Position numbers and translations under genes: made by a program. Below are positions 16,288-24,396 of a stretch of DNA of 64,000 nt, piece by piece; position 1 is the stretch's first letter; each line of letters opens with the position of its first letter. The notes beneath the pieces were generated by a model. The model made no database searches. It saw only the letters and a program-made list of their open reading frames with translations, and was not told the DNA's origin. The DNA is from Candidatus Gastranaerophilales bacterium (GTDB taxonomy: Bacteria; Cyanobacteriota; Vampirovibrionia; Gastranaerophilales; Gastranaerophilaceae). Location: assembly GCA_944326915.1 (NCBI GenBank), contig CALVFT010000002.1, positions 62,001 to 126,000 of the forward strand, written 5' to 3'.

Positions 16288-17727
16288 TTATTTATTTTTT
16301 CCGATTTCATGAATTTTAATGAAGTTAGTACCACCAACTAATAGTTCTGGAACTGAACCTGTAATAAGTACTTTATTGCCTTCAACTAAATTCATGTGAG
16401 AAATTAAATATTCATCAATTTTTCTTAGGCTTTCTCTATCGATTTTACCTTCAAAATCAAATACAGTTGGGTAAACACCTCTATATAATTTAATATGTCT
16501 GCAAGTGATTTTTTTAGGGCAGCAAGCAAAAATTGGAACACTCAATTTGCCTTCTGCTAAGAATGAAGCTGTAAATCCGCTACCAGTAAGAGCAACAACA
16601 GCTTTGATATTCATTTTTTTAGACATATCTGCGATAGACATACCTATAGCCATTGCTTGACTGTCTTTTTCTTCTTCAATCATTTTGCGTGGGAATTTAT
16701 TTTTACGCATAAATGAGCTTGATTCTACGTTATCAGCAATTCTTTTCATTATAGAAACTGCTTCTACAGGGTAAGCTCCTGCTGCTGTTTCACCAGATAA
16801 CATAATTGCATCTGTTCCATCCAAAATAGCGTTAGCAACGTCAGATGTTTCTGCACGTGTTGGAATAGGATTTTCAATCATACTATCAAGCATTTGTGTT
16901 GCAACAATTACAACTTTTCTTTTTGTGTTTGCTTTTCTGATAATAGTTTTTTGAACGATAGGTACTTTTTCGTTAGAAATTTCGATACCTAAGTCCCCTC
17001 TTGCAACCATGATACCGTCTGATACATCAATAATACTATCAATGTTGTTAACAGCTTGAGGTTTTTCTATTTTAGAAATAATTTTAGCTGTTTCATTACC
17101 ATGGCTTTTTAGAAGTTCTCTTAACTCAACGATATCAGAAGCTTCTCTTACAAATGATAATCCAAGGTAATCGATATCTTGGTGAGCAGCAAATTCTACG
17201 AATTTTTTATCACGTTCTGTAAGTACTTCTAAACTTCCTTGAGAACCAGGGATATTTATACCTTTTCTTTGTTTTAAAAGACCGTCAGTTAAAACTTTTG
17301 TTATAACAACGTCTCCTTCTACGCCTTGAACTTCAAGTTGAATTTTTCCATCATCAACCATAATCATTTCACCGATGTTAACGTCTTGAGCGATACCTTT
17401 GTAATCAACCGGTAAAATGTCTCCTGTAATTTCTGTTTGGTGACGGAATTTTAAAATTTGTCCTTTTTTAATCTCAATTGATTCAGGAAGCATTCCTATT
17501 CTGATTTTTGGTCCTTGCAAGTCCAATAAAACAGGAATTAAAGTATTTTCTTCTTTTTCAATTTCTCTGATGTATTTTAGGTTTTGACCATGCATTTCAA
17601 CATCACCGTGTGATGAATTTAATCTGAACATGGTTACACCAGCTTTGAATAGCTCTCTGATTTTTTCTTTTGTGCTACTAGCAGGGCCTAATGTAGCAAC
17701 AATCTTCGTCATAGTATAGTTGTCCAT
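16288..17727 (-). CDS. pyk: Pyruvate kinase
   Basis: 479 aa, standard bacterial length without an extra C-terminal PEP-utiliser domain. Catalyses phosphoenolpyruvate + ADP to pyruvate + ATP. Motifs: TKIVATLGPAS at the N-terminus, MFRLNSSHG, the catalytic-lysine region KIISKIEKPQAV, GIMVARGDLGIEI for metal binding and ATQMLDSMIENPIPTRAETSDVANA. AAGGATAAGT precedes the ATG. It is transcribed alone and divergently from the SLH protein gene. Confidence 0.97.
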   Translation of the reverse strand: MDNYTMTKIVATLGPASSTKEKIRELFKAGVTMFRLNSSHGDVEMHGQNLKYIREIEKEENTLIPVLLDLQGPKIRIGMLPESIEIKKGQILKFRHQTEITGDILPVDYKGIAQDVNIGEMIMVDDGKIQLEVQGVEGDVVITKVLTDGLLKQRKGINIPGSQGSLEVLTERDKKFVEFAAHQDIDYLGLSFVREASDIVELRELLKSHGNETAKIISKIEKPQAVNNIDSIIDVSDGIMVARGDLGIEISNEKVPIVQKTIIRKANTKRKVVIVATQMLDSMIENPIPTRAETSDVANAILDGTDAIMLSGETAAGAYPVEAVSIMKRIADNVESSSFMRKNKFPRKMIEEEKDSQAMAIGMSIADMSKKMNIKAVVALTGSGFTASFLAEGKLSVPIFACCPKKITCRHIKLYRGVYPTVFDFEGKIDRESLRKIDEYLISHMNLVEGNKVLITGSVPELLVGGTNFIKIHEIGKNK

Positions 17728-17862
17728 ACTTATCCTTTCTTAAGTGGGTAAACTTAATTTTATTCCACATGTTTACAAACTACTTCTAATACGTTATACT
17801 ATATCACGAAAAGGATTTTATAGTAACTAATTGTTAATGTTTTTAAAAAAAAGGAGTTAGTG

Positions 17863-19155
17863 ATGAAGAAATTTTTAGCTGGTTTGATGGTTTTTAGTAT
17901 TATTTCTTTAAACACCATTCCTGCGTTTGCTTCTGTGAGTATCTCAGATGTAAATCAAGGATATTGGGCGAGAAAAGAAATTGAAACCGTTGTAGAAAAA
18001 AATGTTATGTCTGTTGATGCTCAAAACAGATTTTTACCTGAAGAGTCAATTACACGTGTTGATTTTGTAAATGCTTTATTGAAAGTTTTGGGTAATGAAA
18101 ATTTAAATTTGAGTATTAAAAACCAATTTAAAGATGTATCTCAAAGTGATCCAAATTATGAAAATATTTTGCGCTCACAACAATTAGGACTTGTATACGG
18201 GTATCCTGATAAAACATTCAAACCTAAAAATGTTATTTTAAGATCAGAAGCACAATCGGTTATTAGTCATATAACAAAAGATATGACTGCTGATACGTCT
18301 GTTTTATCTCAATTTAAGGATAGTAACACTATCCCTGGGTGGGCTAAAAATATTTATGCAAAGACTATTTCTTATGGAGTTTATGTAAATTATCCTGATT
18401 CTCGTGAGTTGAGACCAAATGCTAATTTGACAAGATCAGAAGCTGCTGTACTTTTAGCAAGACTAAGTGAAAAATTAAGTCTTGTTAAATCAGAATATGT
18501 TGGAGATGGTGCTATTGTCGCAGTAGAACATTTGCCAAAAGTTAATAAAAAAGTAACTAATGATGTTGTTAATATTACAAAAACTCAGAATATAATAACT
18601 AAAGACAATGTTATTGTTGTTGCTTTTGATGAAAAATTTAAGCAAAAATTACACCAAGCTGGCGATGTTGTATATTTTACAACTCCAGAAAATATTGCAA
18701 CTAAGGAAGGTACTGTATTAATTCCAGCTGGTTCAAAATTTACTGGTAAGGTTTTAAATATCCAAGATCCAAAATGGTTTAATAAAAATGGTAGAGTATA
18801 TATTCAGTTAGAAAAAGTTGTATTTCCTTCAGGACAAGAAGCTGAATTTAATGCAAAACCATTTTATAAAGAATACGCACTTAAGGAAGGGCCTTGGATG
18901 ACTACTGGAAAAGTTGCATTATGGACAATTGGTTTAGGTGCTGTAGGTACTGGTGCAGGTATTGGTTTTGCATTTATTCCTAACCCTGCTAAGATTGGTA
19001 ATGCTTTTGCTATAGGTACACCTATAGGTTTGGGTGTTGGTTTAGTTACCGGTTTGGTTACTCCAGGACTTAAATATAATGCTAAAAAGGGTGAACAAAT
19101 TAATGTAATCTTGTTAGAAGATTCTGCTATGGAAAAAGTTCAACCGGAATTATAA
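17863..19155 (+). CDS. SLH-domain surface protein with a C-terminal TrbI-like beta domain
   Basis: 430 aa. A signal peptide ends near AFA (about residue 24). Three S-layer homology repeats follow (about 26-75, 85-135, 150-205) with SLH hallmarks such as ITRVDFVNALLKVL, YGYPDKTFKPKNVILRSEA and RPNANLTRSEAAVLLARL. Such repeats bind pyruvylated cell-wall polymers; the csaB gene for that pyruvylation is at 43.4 kb. The C-terminal half (LIPAGSKFTGKVLNIQDP...GRVYIQLEKVVFPSGQEAEF) resembles the beta-barrel of TrbI/VirB10 proteins, then a Gly-rich hydrophobic hairpin. The ATG at 17863 is chosen over GTG at 17860 because AAGGAG lies 6 nt before it. Confidence 0.88.
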   Translation: MKKFLAGLMVFSIISLNTIPAFASVSISDVNQGYWARKEIETVVEKNVMSVDAQNRFLPEESITRVDFVNALLKVLGNENLNLSIKNQFKDVSQSDPNYENILRSQQLGLVYGYPDKTFKPKNVILRSEAQSVISHITKDMTADTSVLSQFKDSNTIPGWAKNIYAKTISYGVYVNYPDSRELRPNANLTRSEAAVLLARLSEKLSLVKSEYVGDGAIVAVEHLPKVNKKVTNDVVNITKTQNIITKDNVIVVAFDEKFKQKLHQAGDVVYFTTPENIATKEGTVLIPAGSKFTGKVLNIQDPKWFNKNGRVYIQLEKVVFPSGQEAEFNAKPFYKEYALKEGPWMTTGKVALWTIGLGAVGTGAGIGFAFIPNPAKIGNAFAIGTPIGLGVGLVTGLVTPGLKYNAKKGEQINVILLEDSAMEKVQPEL

Positions 19156-19180
19156 TTTACGGTTTTTAAATATTATATTT

Positions 19181-19216
19181 TAGGAGGTGTCTATTTGTAT
19201 AGCACCTCCTACCTTT
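19181..19216 (+). terminator. Terminator after the SLH protein gene
   Basis: Perfect 9-bp stem TAGGAGGTG (19181-19189) / CACCTCCTA (19203-19211), followed by CCTTTTT. Confidence 0.75.
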
Positions 19217-19302
19217 TTGGATATAGTAAAATATTCTTTTAAGTTTAGAATGAAAATGGAAATTGCGTATTATTGGTTAGTATGAATTTATGGGAGTATT
19301 TT

Positions 19303-19647
19303 ATGAAAAAATTATTTTTTGCGCTAGCTTTAATAGGTGTTGTTAGCTTTTCTGCCCAATCTGCTTTTGCTGCATGTCCTTGTCAGGGAAACTGGTATAA
19401 ATCTTCAAATTTATATTATCTAAACCCTATGCCTTATATGGGAATTGGCGAAAATAGAACTTCATTTAGTTTAAATCCTTTTAAAGGTTTTAAAAATTGT
19501 AATAAGTGCGAGGTGCCTAAATGTGATTCTTGTTGCACAGGAGCGGCTGCGCCTGTTTGTCCAACTTGTGTAAAGGCTTTTCCTGACCAAAACTGTAATG
19601 AATGTGATGAAATGATAATGGAGGAAATCTATATAATTGAAGATTAA
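19303..19647 (+). CDS. Small secreted cysteine-rich protein
   Basis: 114 aa. A clear signal peptide (KKLFFALALIGVVSFSAQSAFA) is followed by a mature part with eleven cysteines in CxC, CxxC, CxxCC and CxxC spacings and an acidic tail. The cysteine pattern suggests metal binding or disulfide bonding; the family is not recognised. The ATG at 19303 is preferred over ATG 19282 or GTG 19273 because it begins the signal peptide and has GGGAG 6 nt upstream. It is flanked by terminators, so it is a single-gene transcript. Confidence 0.75.
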   Translation: MKKLFFALALIGVVSFSAQSAFAACPCQGNWYKSSNLYYLNPMPYMGIGENRTSFSLNPFKGFKNCNKCEVPKCDSCCTGAAAPVCPTCVKAFPDQNCNECDEMIMEEIYIIED

Positions 19648-19669
19648 TTTATAGTATATTTCTAAAATA

Positions 19670-19699
19670 AAAAGGTAGTCTAGTCAGCTACCTTTTTTT
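19670..19699. terminator. Bidirectional terminator between convergent genes
   Basis: AAAGGTAG (19671-19678) / CTACCTTT (19688-19695) stem with A and T runs on its two flanks, between the Cys-rich gene and the uridine kinase-like gene. Confidence 0.7.
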
Positions 19700-19722
19700 A
19701 TTTTCTTAATATTTACCTGTTT

Positions 19723-20559
19723 TTATATTCCAATGTTTCTCAATGCATTAAATATATCATCTGTAATTTTTTGAATATACTCTTGGCTTACCATTCCATT
19801 AATTACTGCATCTGCAATTTGATAAGCTGGTCTTATATATTTTTGTGCAGTCTTGTTAACATCTTGGAATTGTAAATCCGCTGCAGTACCTGTTTTGCCT
19901 CTTAGGGCTGCTCTGCTGTACCATCTTTCTTTTATAACTTCCAAAGGAGTAAACACATAAACTTTTACGTCCATAATATCCCTAACTCCTTCATTCAGAA
20001 CGTAGAGTCCTTCAGTTAATACAACCTTTGCAGGTTTTTTTAGATCTCCATCAGGATTTGAAATACAGGTTACAAAATCATATTTTGGAGATTTTATTTC
20101 TTCTCCATTTTTAAGCTTTATAAGGTGGCTCTTCATTAATTCAAGATCAATTACATCAGGAGTATCAAAGCTAAAACCTGTTTTAAAAAGTTCTTCATAG
20201 CTTCCTGCCTCTTGAAGTTCTTTAGAAGTGTCTTTGTAGTAGTCATCGCATCTTATAACAGTATATACGCCTTCTGTTTTTTTCTTAATGCAAGCTTTTA
20301 TCGTGTTATCCACAAAAACAGTTTTGCCTGATGCGCTTTCTCCAGTTATACCGATCAAAAAAGTTTTTTTCTTTTCTTGGACTACTTTTCTAGCAATATT
20401 TAAAATTAAGTTGTCAGATGTTTTTAAAAATAGTGGTTGTTCTTCTTTTTTATCTTCTTCCAAAATCTTTTTTAGTGACTCTACAATATTTGATATTAAT
20501 TCCATATCGCGTCTATTTGAATAATAATCATAGTTTGTAAGTCCAAAATCAGTCATCAT
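19723..20559 (-). CDS. Uridine kinase / phosphoribulokinase family protein
   Basis: 278 aa. After a 60-residue N-terminal extension, a P-loop kinase core begins with LIGITGESASGKTVFVDN (Walker A GESASGKT). VIRCDDYYKD, FSFDTPDVIDLELMKSHL and VVLTEGLYVL follow, as in the PRK/URK family that phosphorylates uridine, pantothenate-like substrates or ribulose-5-phosphate. The substrate cannot be assigned; uridine kinase is most likely because of the DDYY and FDTPD motifs. Starts at the first of two adjacent ATGs, with only a weak AAGAAG ribosome site. Confidence 0.8.
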   Translation of the reverse strand: MMTDFGLTNYDYYSNRRDMELISNIVESLKKILEEDKKEEQPLFLKTSDNLILNIARKVVQEKKKTFLIGITGESASGKTVFVDNTIKACIKKKTEGVYTVIRCDDYYKDTSKELQEAGSYEELFKTGFSFDTPDVIDLELMKSHLIKLKNGEEIKSPKYDFVTCISNPDGDLKKPAKVVLTEGLYVLNEGVRDIMDVKVYVFTPLEVIKERWYSRAALRGKTGTAADLQFQDVNKTAQKYIRPAYQIADAVINGMVSQEYIQKITDDIFNALRNIGI

Positions 20560-20660
20560 ACTTCTTTGATCCCCTATAAAATCTATAACAAATATTTTAC
20601 TTTAAAAGTAAAAATATTTTCCTATTTTGCTAAATTTTGTAACAATATTTTTTATTTTCT

Positions 20661-20688
20661 TAAAGTTATTTATAAATTTATCCGATAT
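20661..20688 (+). promoter_or_regulatory. Sigma-28 (FliA/SigD)-type promoter, copy 1
   Basis: TAAAGTTA (20661-20668), 12 nt, TCCGATAT (20681-20688). Expected start near 20695, 26 nt before the ATG of the 57-aa gene. The same blocks and spacing occur at 51.1 and 59.1 kb. Confidence 0.65.
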
Positions 20689-20720
20689 GGGAATATGTAA
20701 AGAAAAAGAGGAGTATGTTT

Positions 20721-20894
20721 ATGTATCATGACGAAATTTTTGAAAATGCACTACGTGAAGTAAAGGAAGAAAGTTATAGCGCGCTTAAAAAAGAAATTAG
20801 TTCTATGGAGGCTACTATTGAAAGATTTTTGCAAAATGTTTTGGGATGTACGAGTAGCTTGAGTGAAAGAGATTATCACGTATCTACTATGTAA
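20721..20894 (+). CDS. 57-aa acidic helical protein under a sigma-28-type promoter
   Basis: Begins MYHDEIFENAL and continues as an amphipathic helix (LREVKEESYSALKKEI, then IERFLQNVLG), ending in a polar tail with HVSTM. There is no signal peptide or known domain. AGAGGAG lies 7 nt before the ATG, and a strong terminator follows the stop. A promoter with the same sigma-28 layout precedes a 46-aa gene at 59125 that also starts MY-x-D. Small size, helicity and promoter class are compatible with an export chaperone or regulator, but that is only a guess. Confidence 0.7.
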   Translation: MYHDEIFENALREVKEESYSALKKEISSMEATIERFLQNVLGCTSSLSERDYHVSTM

Positions 20895-20900
20895 TAAGAT

Positions 20901-20928
20901 AAAAAGGACCATTTATTTGGTCCTTTTT
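20901..20928. terminator. Bidirectional terminator
   Basis: AAAAAGGACCA (20901-20911) / TGGTCCTTTTT (20918-20928), loop TTTATT, between the 57-aa gene and the convergent glycine-zipper protein gene. Confidence 0.8.
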
Positions 20929-20929
20929 A

Positions 20930-22177
20930 TTATCCGTATATTTTGCCATTTTTAATATCTTCTAGTAAATTTAGTAATTCTGTATCTTGTTGTTTTTCTG
21001 TTTGGTTTTGAATTTCTACTTGTTCGGCTTCTGCAAGAATTTTTTCATATGATTTTAATACTTCTTCATCAGGTGTTTCTCCTGATTCTTGAGCTTTTTT
21101 AGCGCAAGTTGTTAGCAGTTCTTTTCTTATTTCTTGGTCTTTTGGTGCTTTGTGTGCAATGGCTAGAGCTTGAGATTCTTTTTGTTTTTGAAGTTCGGAT
21201 TTTCCTACGGCTTTTCTTGCTAGCCAACCGCTAACACAACTTACTGCTATTCCACAAATTGCGCCTATTGCAGTTCCAACTACAGGACAAGCTGCTGTGC
21301 CTATTGAGGCTCCAATAGCGGCACCAGCAGATGCTCCTGCTGCATATCCGCCAACTTCAGCCCCAACTACTACTGCTGTTTTACCTAGTTGTTTCATTCC
21401 TTTTTTAGTTCCACATTCTTTGAATGTGCTAACTAATTCAGGGACTTCTATCGCCGTTGCTATTATGGCAGCAGCTGCATTCCCTTTAGCTCCTTTGGCA
21501 ATTGTTCTTACCGCTTTAGAGGTTACTGATTTTTCAGCAATTTTGCCTGCAACTTTGTTATAACCTGTGTATTTTTTTACTCCAGCCCAAATTTTTCCAC
21601 TTTTTGTTGCTGGTGTTATAATTCCTGAAACTTTCGCCTTGTGAATATTTAGCTCAGCTTTTGCCATTGCTTCTTCAATTTGTCTTAAATATGATTTTAA
21701 TTCTGCACCTTTTGTGCCTTTTGCTTTTGCAATAAGTTTTCTTACTTCTTTGTAGTAGCTTGATTTAAGAATTTTGTTATTATACTTGTGTTGTTCTATA
21801 GCATTAAGTTTTGAAAAATCGCTATAGTTCATTGGCTTCACTTCTGCTAATTTACTTTCTAAACTTTTTAGTGTATAGTTGCCTAATCTATTTTTAGTTG
21901 TTTCAAATAAATTCTTGCCTTTTAATGCTTTATCTTCTGCTATATTTATATTTCTTGTATTAAGATATGTTTGCCAAGCATTAGAATAGTTACCTTTGTT
22001 TTTATAAACCCAACTAAGCCCTTTATATCCTTGACCTACTAGAAGTAGGCCGCCCTGAAACATTGCACCACCAGAAATATTTCCTGACAGGTCATATGAA
22101 ACTGGATTTACTCCTAGTGCATAGTTTGCAGCAGTTTTATAAGGTTCTAACCTTGGATTGTAAGTAACTATAGACAT
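20930..22177 (-). CDS. Glycine-zipper protein A, unknown function
   Basis: 415 aa, not recognised. No N-terminal signal peptide. The first 230 residues are polar and helical. From about 235 to 320 there is an alanine/glycine-rich hydrophobic hairpin (AAIIATAIEVPELVSTF; GAEVGGYAAGASAGAAIGASIGT), closing with VSGWLARKAVGKS, then a charged helical tail. The order 'helix, EVPELxS, Gly-zipper, WLxxKxVGK' recurs in the next upstream gene, so the two look paralogous in that part. Such hairpins are common in proteins that insert into membranes. The gene is preceded by the bipartite AT-rich promoter element. Confidence 0.7.
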   Translation of the reverse strand: MSIVTYNPRLEPYKTAANYALGVNPVSYDLSGNISGGAMFQGGLLLVGQGYKGLSWVYKNKGNYSNAWQTYLNTRNINIAEDKALKGKNLFETTKNRLGNYTLKSLESKLAEVKPMNYSDFSKLNAIEQHKYNNKILKSSYYKEVRKLIAKAKGTKGAELKSYLRQIEEAMAKAELNIHKAKVSGIITPATKSGKIWAGVKKYTGYNKVAGKIAEKSVTSKAVRTIAKGAKGNAAAAIIATAIEVPELVSTFKECGTKKGMKQLGKTAVVVGAEVGGYAAGASAGAAIGASIGTAACPVVGTAIGAICGIAVSCVSGWLARKAVGKSELQKQKESQALAIAHKAPKDQEIRKELLTTCAKKAQESGETPDEEVLKSYEKILAEAEQVEIQNQTEKQQDTELLNLLEDIKNGKIYG

Positions 22178-22219
22178 ATTTCCCTTTTCTTCAATATAAA
22201 ATTGAAATTTAATTCCCCG

Positions 22220-22254
22220 TATATATATAAAGTATATTTTTTTATAATAATTTC
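22220..22254 (-). promoter_or_regulatory. Bipartite AT-rich promoter element, copy 2
   Basis: Read on the minus strand: GAAATT (22254-22249), 11 nt, then ATATACTTTATATATATA ending near 22220, about 43 nt before the ATG of glycine-zipper protein A. Confidence 0.7.
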
Positions 22255-22283
22255 TTTATTTTGTTAAATTATTAAGATATGTT

Positions 22284-22313
22284 AAAACAAGAGTCGAAAC
22301 CGACTCTTGTTTT
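22284..22313 (-). terminator. Terminator of glycine-zipper protein B
   Basis: Perfect 13-bp stem AAAACAAGAGTCG / CGACTCTTGTTTT with an AAAC loop, immediately beyond the stop of the gene ending at 22337. Confidence 0.8.
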
Positions 22314-22336
22314 AGTTGTTTATTTATCTGTTTTAT

Positions 22337-23191
22337 TTATGCATACATATTGAAGTTATTTCCTAATCCTGCACCACTTGAAAGTGCTTGTTGTAACATC
22401 ATTAATTGCTCTTGTGACATAGTTGCATTTGGTGGTACAAAAGTATTTATTGCAACATTTCCTTGTGGAGGATATCCATTAAAGTTTGGAATATTTAAAT
22501 TTGGATCAACGTATTGTTTTGCTTTTTCCTCTTTTTCTGCTACTTTTTCTGAATATGTTTTTCCAACAATTTTTCCAATAAGCCAGTCACCAACAAAACC
22601 TCCAACAAGCATTCCTATTGGTCCGCCCAGTGCTCCTCCAATGGTGGCGAATAACATACTTCCACCAAGTCTAGCACCGGCTTTTACAACTTCTGTTGCA
22701 CCAGATACTATACCTTCATTTTTTGTTGCACTGAATATATTTGGTAATTCTGTTACTGCTATCATTAAACTACCAATTATTGGTAATCGTTTTCCTAAGC
22801 CTTTGAATATTCCTTTAGTTTGTCCCCAAAGCTTACTTTTTCCTGCTGCTTCTGCAGCTTTGCCGCCTGCTTCAAAACCTTCTTTTATAACTTTAGGAGT
22901 TGTTCTTATAGATTCCCATTGAGCTTTCCAGAAACCGCCACTATCTTTTATTAATTTTTCATTATGTGATTCACCAGCTTTAAAGGCATCTTTGAGTTGT
23001 TGCCAAAAATCTTTAAAGTGTTTTCCGCCAACTCTTTTACCGTCAGCTCCTTTTACGCCGTAAAAAGAATTTCTTAGTGTGTCTGATATTACATCACCAC
23101 CTGTTCCGAATACGACGTCAGGGTATATTTTTGCAGTTCGCTTTACATAACCCCAAGCACTATTAAGACTTGTTGAACTGATCATTGTCAT
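22337..23191 (-). CDS. Glycine-zipper protein B, unknown function
   Basis: 284 aa, not recognised, no signal peptide. The N-terminal 135 residues are polar (WGYVKRTAKIYPDVVFGTGGDV). Then comes IGSLMIAVTELPNIFSATKN and a glycine-rich hydrophobic stretch (LGGSMLFATIGGALGGPIGM) closing with VGDWLIGKIVGK, paralleling the neighbouring protein A. The tail is Asn/Pro-rich with a Gln/Met-rich helix (SQEQLMMLQQALSSG). It is probably membrane-inserting or exported by a route not using Sec. The bipartite AT-rich element sits about 31 nt upstream of the ATG. Confidence 0.7.
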   Translation of the reverse strand: MTMISSTSLNSAWGYVKRTAKIYPDVVFGTGGDVISDTLRNSFYGVKGADGKRVGGKHFKDFWQQLKDAFKAGESHNEKLIKDSGGFWKAQWESIRTTPKVIKEGFEAGGKAAEAAGKSKLWGQTKGIFKGLGKRLPIIGSLMIAVTELPNIFSATKNEGIVSGATEVVKAGARLGGSMLFATIGGALGGPIGMLVGGFVGDWLIGKIVGKTYSEKVAEKEEKAKQYVDPNLNIPNFNGYPPQGNVAINTFVPPNATMSQEQLMMLQQALSSGAGLGNNFNMYA

Positions 23192-23223
23192 TTCAAACCT
23201 ACCTAATTTAAATAACTAACCTT

Positions 23224-23257
23224 ACATATATAAAGTTTTTTTTTATTTAAAGATTGC
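23224..23257 (-). promoter_or_regulatory. Bipartite AT-rich promoter element, copy 3
   Basis: Minus strand: GCAATC (23257-23252), 11 nt, then AAAAACTTTATATATGTA. This is the most divergent copy in the first block of the second half, but CTTTATATAT and the 11-nt spacing are kept. Confidence 0.65.
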
Positions 23258-23356
23258 TTTATTTTTTTATATTATGTTTACACTTCTTAATATTTATTTA
23301 ATTAATTATTATTTCAATGTACCATTGTCACGTAATAGATTTTTGTGGGGTGTTTA

Positions 23357-24349
23357 ATGAAGACGATTACTCTTATTAATGGTGATGGTATAGGTCCTGA
23401 AATTTCAGGCGCAGTTGTAAAGATTATTGATGCTGCAGGACTTAAAATTAATTGGGATGTACAGACTGCTGGTGCTGATGTAATTGAAACAGAGGGAAGC
23501 CCTTTGCCTGATAGAGTTATTGAGTCTATTAAAAAAAATAAAATTGCACTTAAGGCTCCTGTGACTACCCCTATTGGAAAAGGATTTAGGTCGGTTAATG
23601 TTCAATTGAGAAAAACTTTAGATTTGTATGCAAATTTAAGACCTTGTAAGAATTTACCAGGTATAGAAACTAAATTTGATAATGTTGACATTGTTGTCGT
23701 GAGAGAAAATACTGAGGATTTATATGCAGGAATAGAAAGGCAAGTTGATTCTGATACGGCAGAAAGTATTAAAGTAATTACTAGGAAAGCTTCTGAAAGA
23801 ATTGCAAAATTTGCATTTGAATATGCAGTTAAAAATAACAGAAAAGAGGTTTGTGTAGTCACAAAAGCAAATATTATGAAACTTTCTGATGGTTTGTTTT
23901 TGGAAACTTATAGAAATGTTGCTAAAAATTATCCTCAAATAAAAAATAGAGAGATTCTTGTTGATAATTTATGTATGCAGTTGGTGCAAAATCCATCACA
24001 GTTTGATGTTTTAGTGTTACCTAATTTATATGGTGATATTGTTTCTGATTTATGTGCAGGACTTATTGGTGGGTTGGGTGTTGCCCAAGGTGCTAATATA
24101 GGAGTTGATTATGCTGTATTTGAGCCAGTTCATGGATCCGCACCTGATATTAAAGGTAAAAATATTGCAAATCCTACTGCTTTATTATTATCAGCTATTG
24201 AAATGTTAAAGTATATAGGAGAGAGTTCTTTTGCCGACAAAATTGAAGCTGCTTTATTCAAAACTCTAGAGGCAGGAATTAAAACTCCTGACCTAAACGG
24301 TAGTGCTACTACAGAAGAATTTGCAGATGCAATAATTAGTAATTTATAG
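23357..24349 (+). CDS. NAD(P)-dependent isocitrate dehydrogenase (IDH3/IMDH family)
   Basis: 330 aa decarboxylating beta-hydroxyacid dehydrogenase. [11 protein letters not shown] opens the fold. [24 protein letters not shown] and [14 protein letters not shown] are closest to the short NAD-type isocitrate dehydrogenases rather than 3-isopropylmalate dehydrogenase. [21 protein letters not shown] and [18 protein letters not shown] supply metal and cofactor sites. The ATG at 23357 is chosen; a GTG at 23345 would add four residues. It is monocistronic, with no other TCA-cycle gene in the window, so it may serve 2-oxoglutarate synthesis for glutamate. Homoisocitrate dehydrogenase cannot be fully excluded. 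Confidence 0.85.
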   Translation: MKTITLINGDGIGPEISGAVVKIIDAAGLKINWDVQTAGADVIETEGSPLPDRVIESIKKNKIALKAPVTTPIGKGFRSVNVQLRKTLDLYANLRPCKNLPGIETKFDNVDIVVVRENTEDLYAGIERQVDSDTAESIKVITRKASERIAKFAFEYAVKNNRKEVCVVTKANIMKLSDGLFLETYRNVAKNYPQIKNREILVDNLCMQLVQNPSQFDVLVLPNLYGDIVSDLCAGLIGGLGVAQGANIGVDYAVFEPVHGSAPDIKGKNIANPTALLLSAIEMLKYIGESSFADKIEAALFKTLEAGIKTPDLNGSATTEEFADAIISNL

Positions 24350-24396
24350 TTTTTAGTACTAATTCTAGAATTTCAGATTTAGAAGAATTAAGTGAT

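Noticed and set aside
15984-16337. 117-codon minus-strand frame starting inside pyk
   Set aside because: It begins within pyruvate kinase in another frame, runs through the pyk terminator and a second hairpin, and has odd composition.
21297-21563. 88-codon Pro/Ala-rich frame opposite glycine-zipper protein A
   Set aside because: Same cause: antisense of an Ala/Gly-rich stretch, with no start signal.
22350-22922. 190-codon open frame on the plus strand opposite glycine-zipper protein B
   Set aside because: It is the reverse of a Gly/Ala-rich coding sequence, which suppresses stops on the other strand. It is Pro/Phe-rich, has no ribosome site, and the minus-strand gene has a promoter element and terminator.
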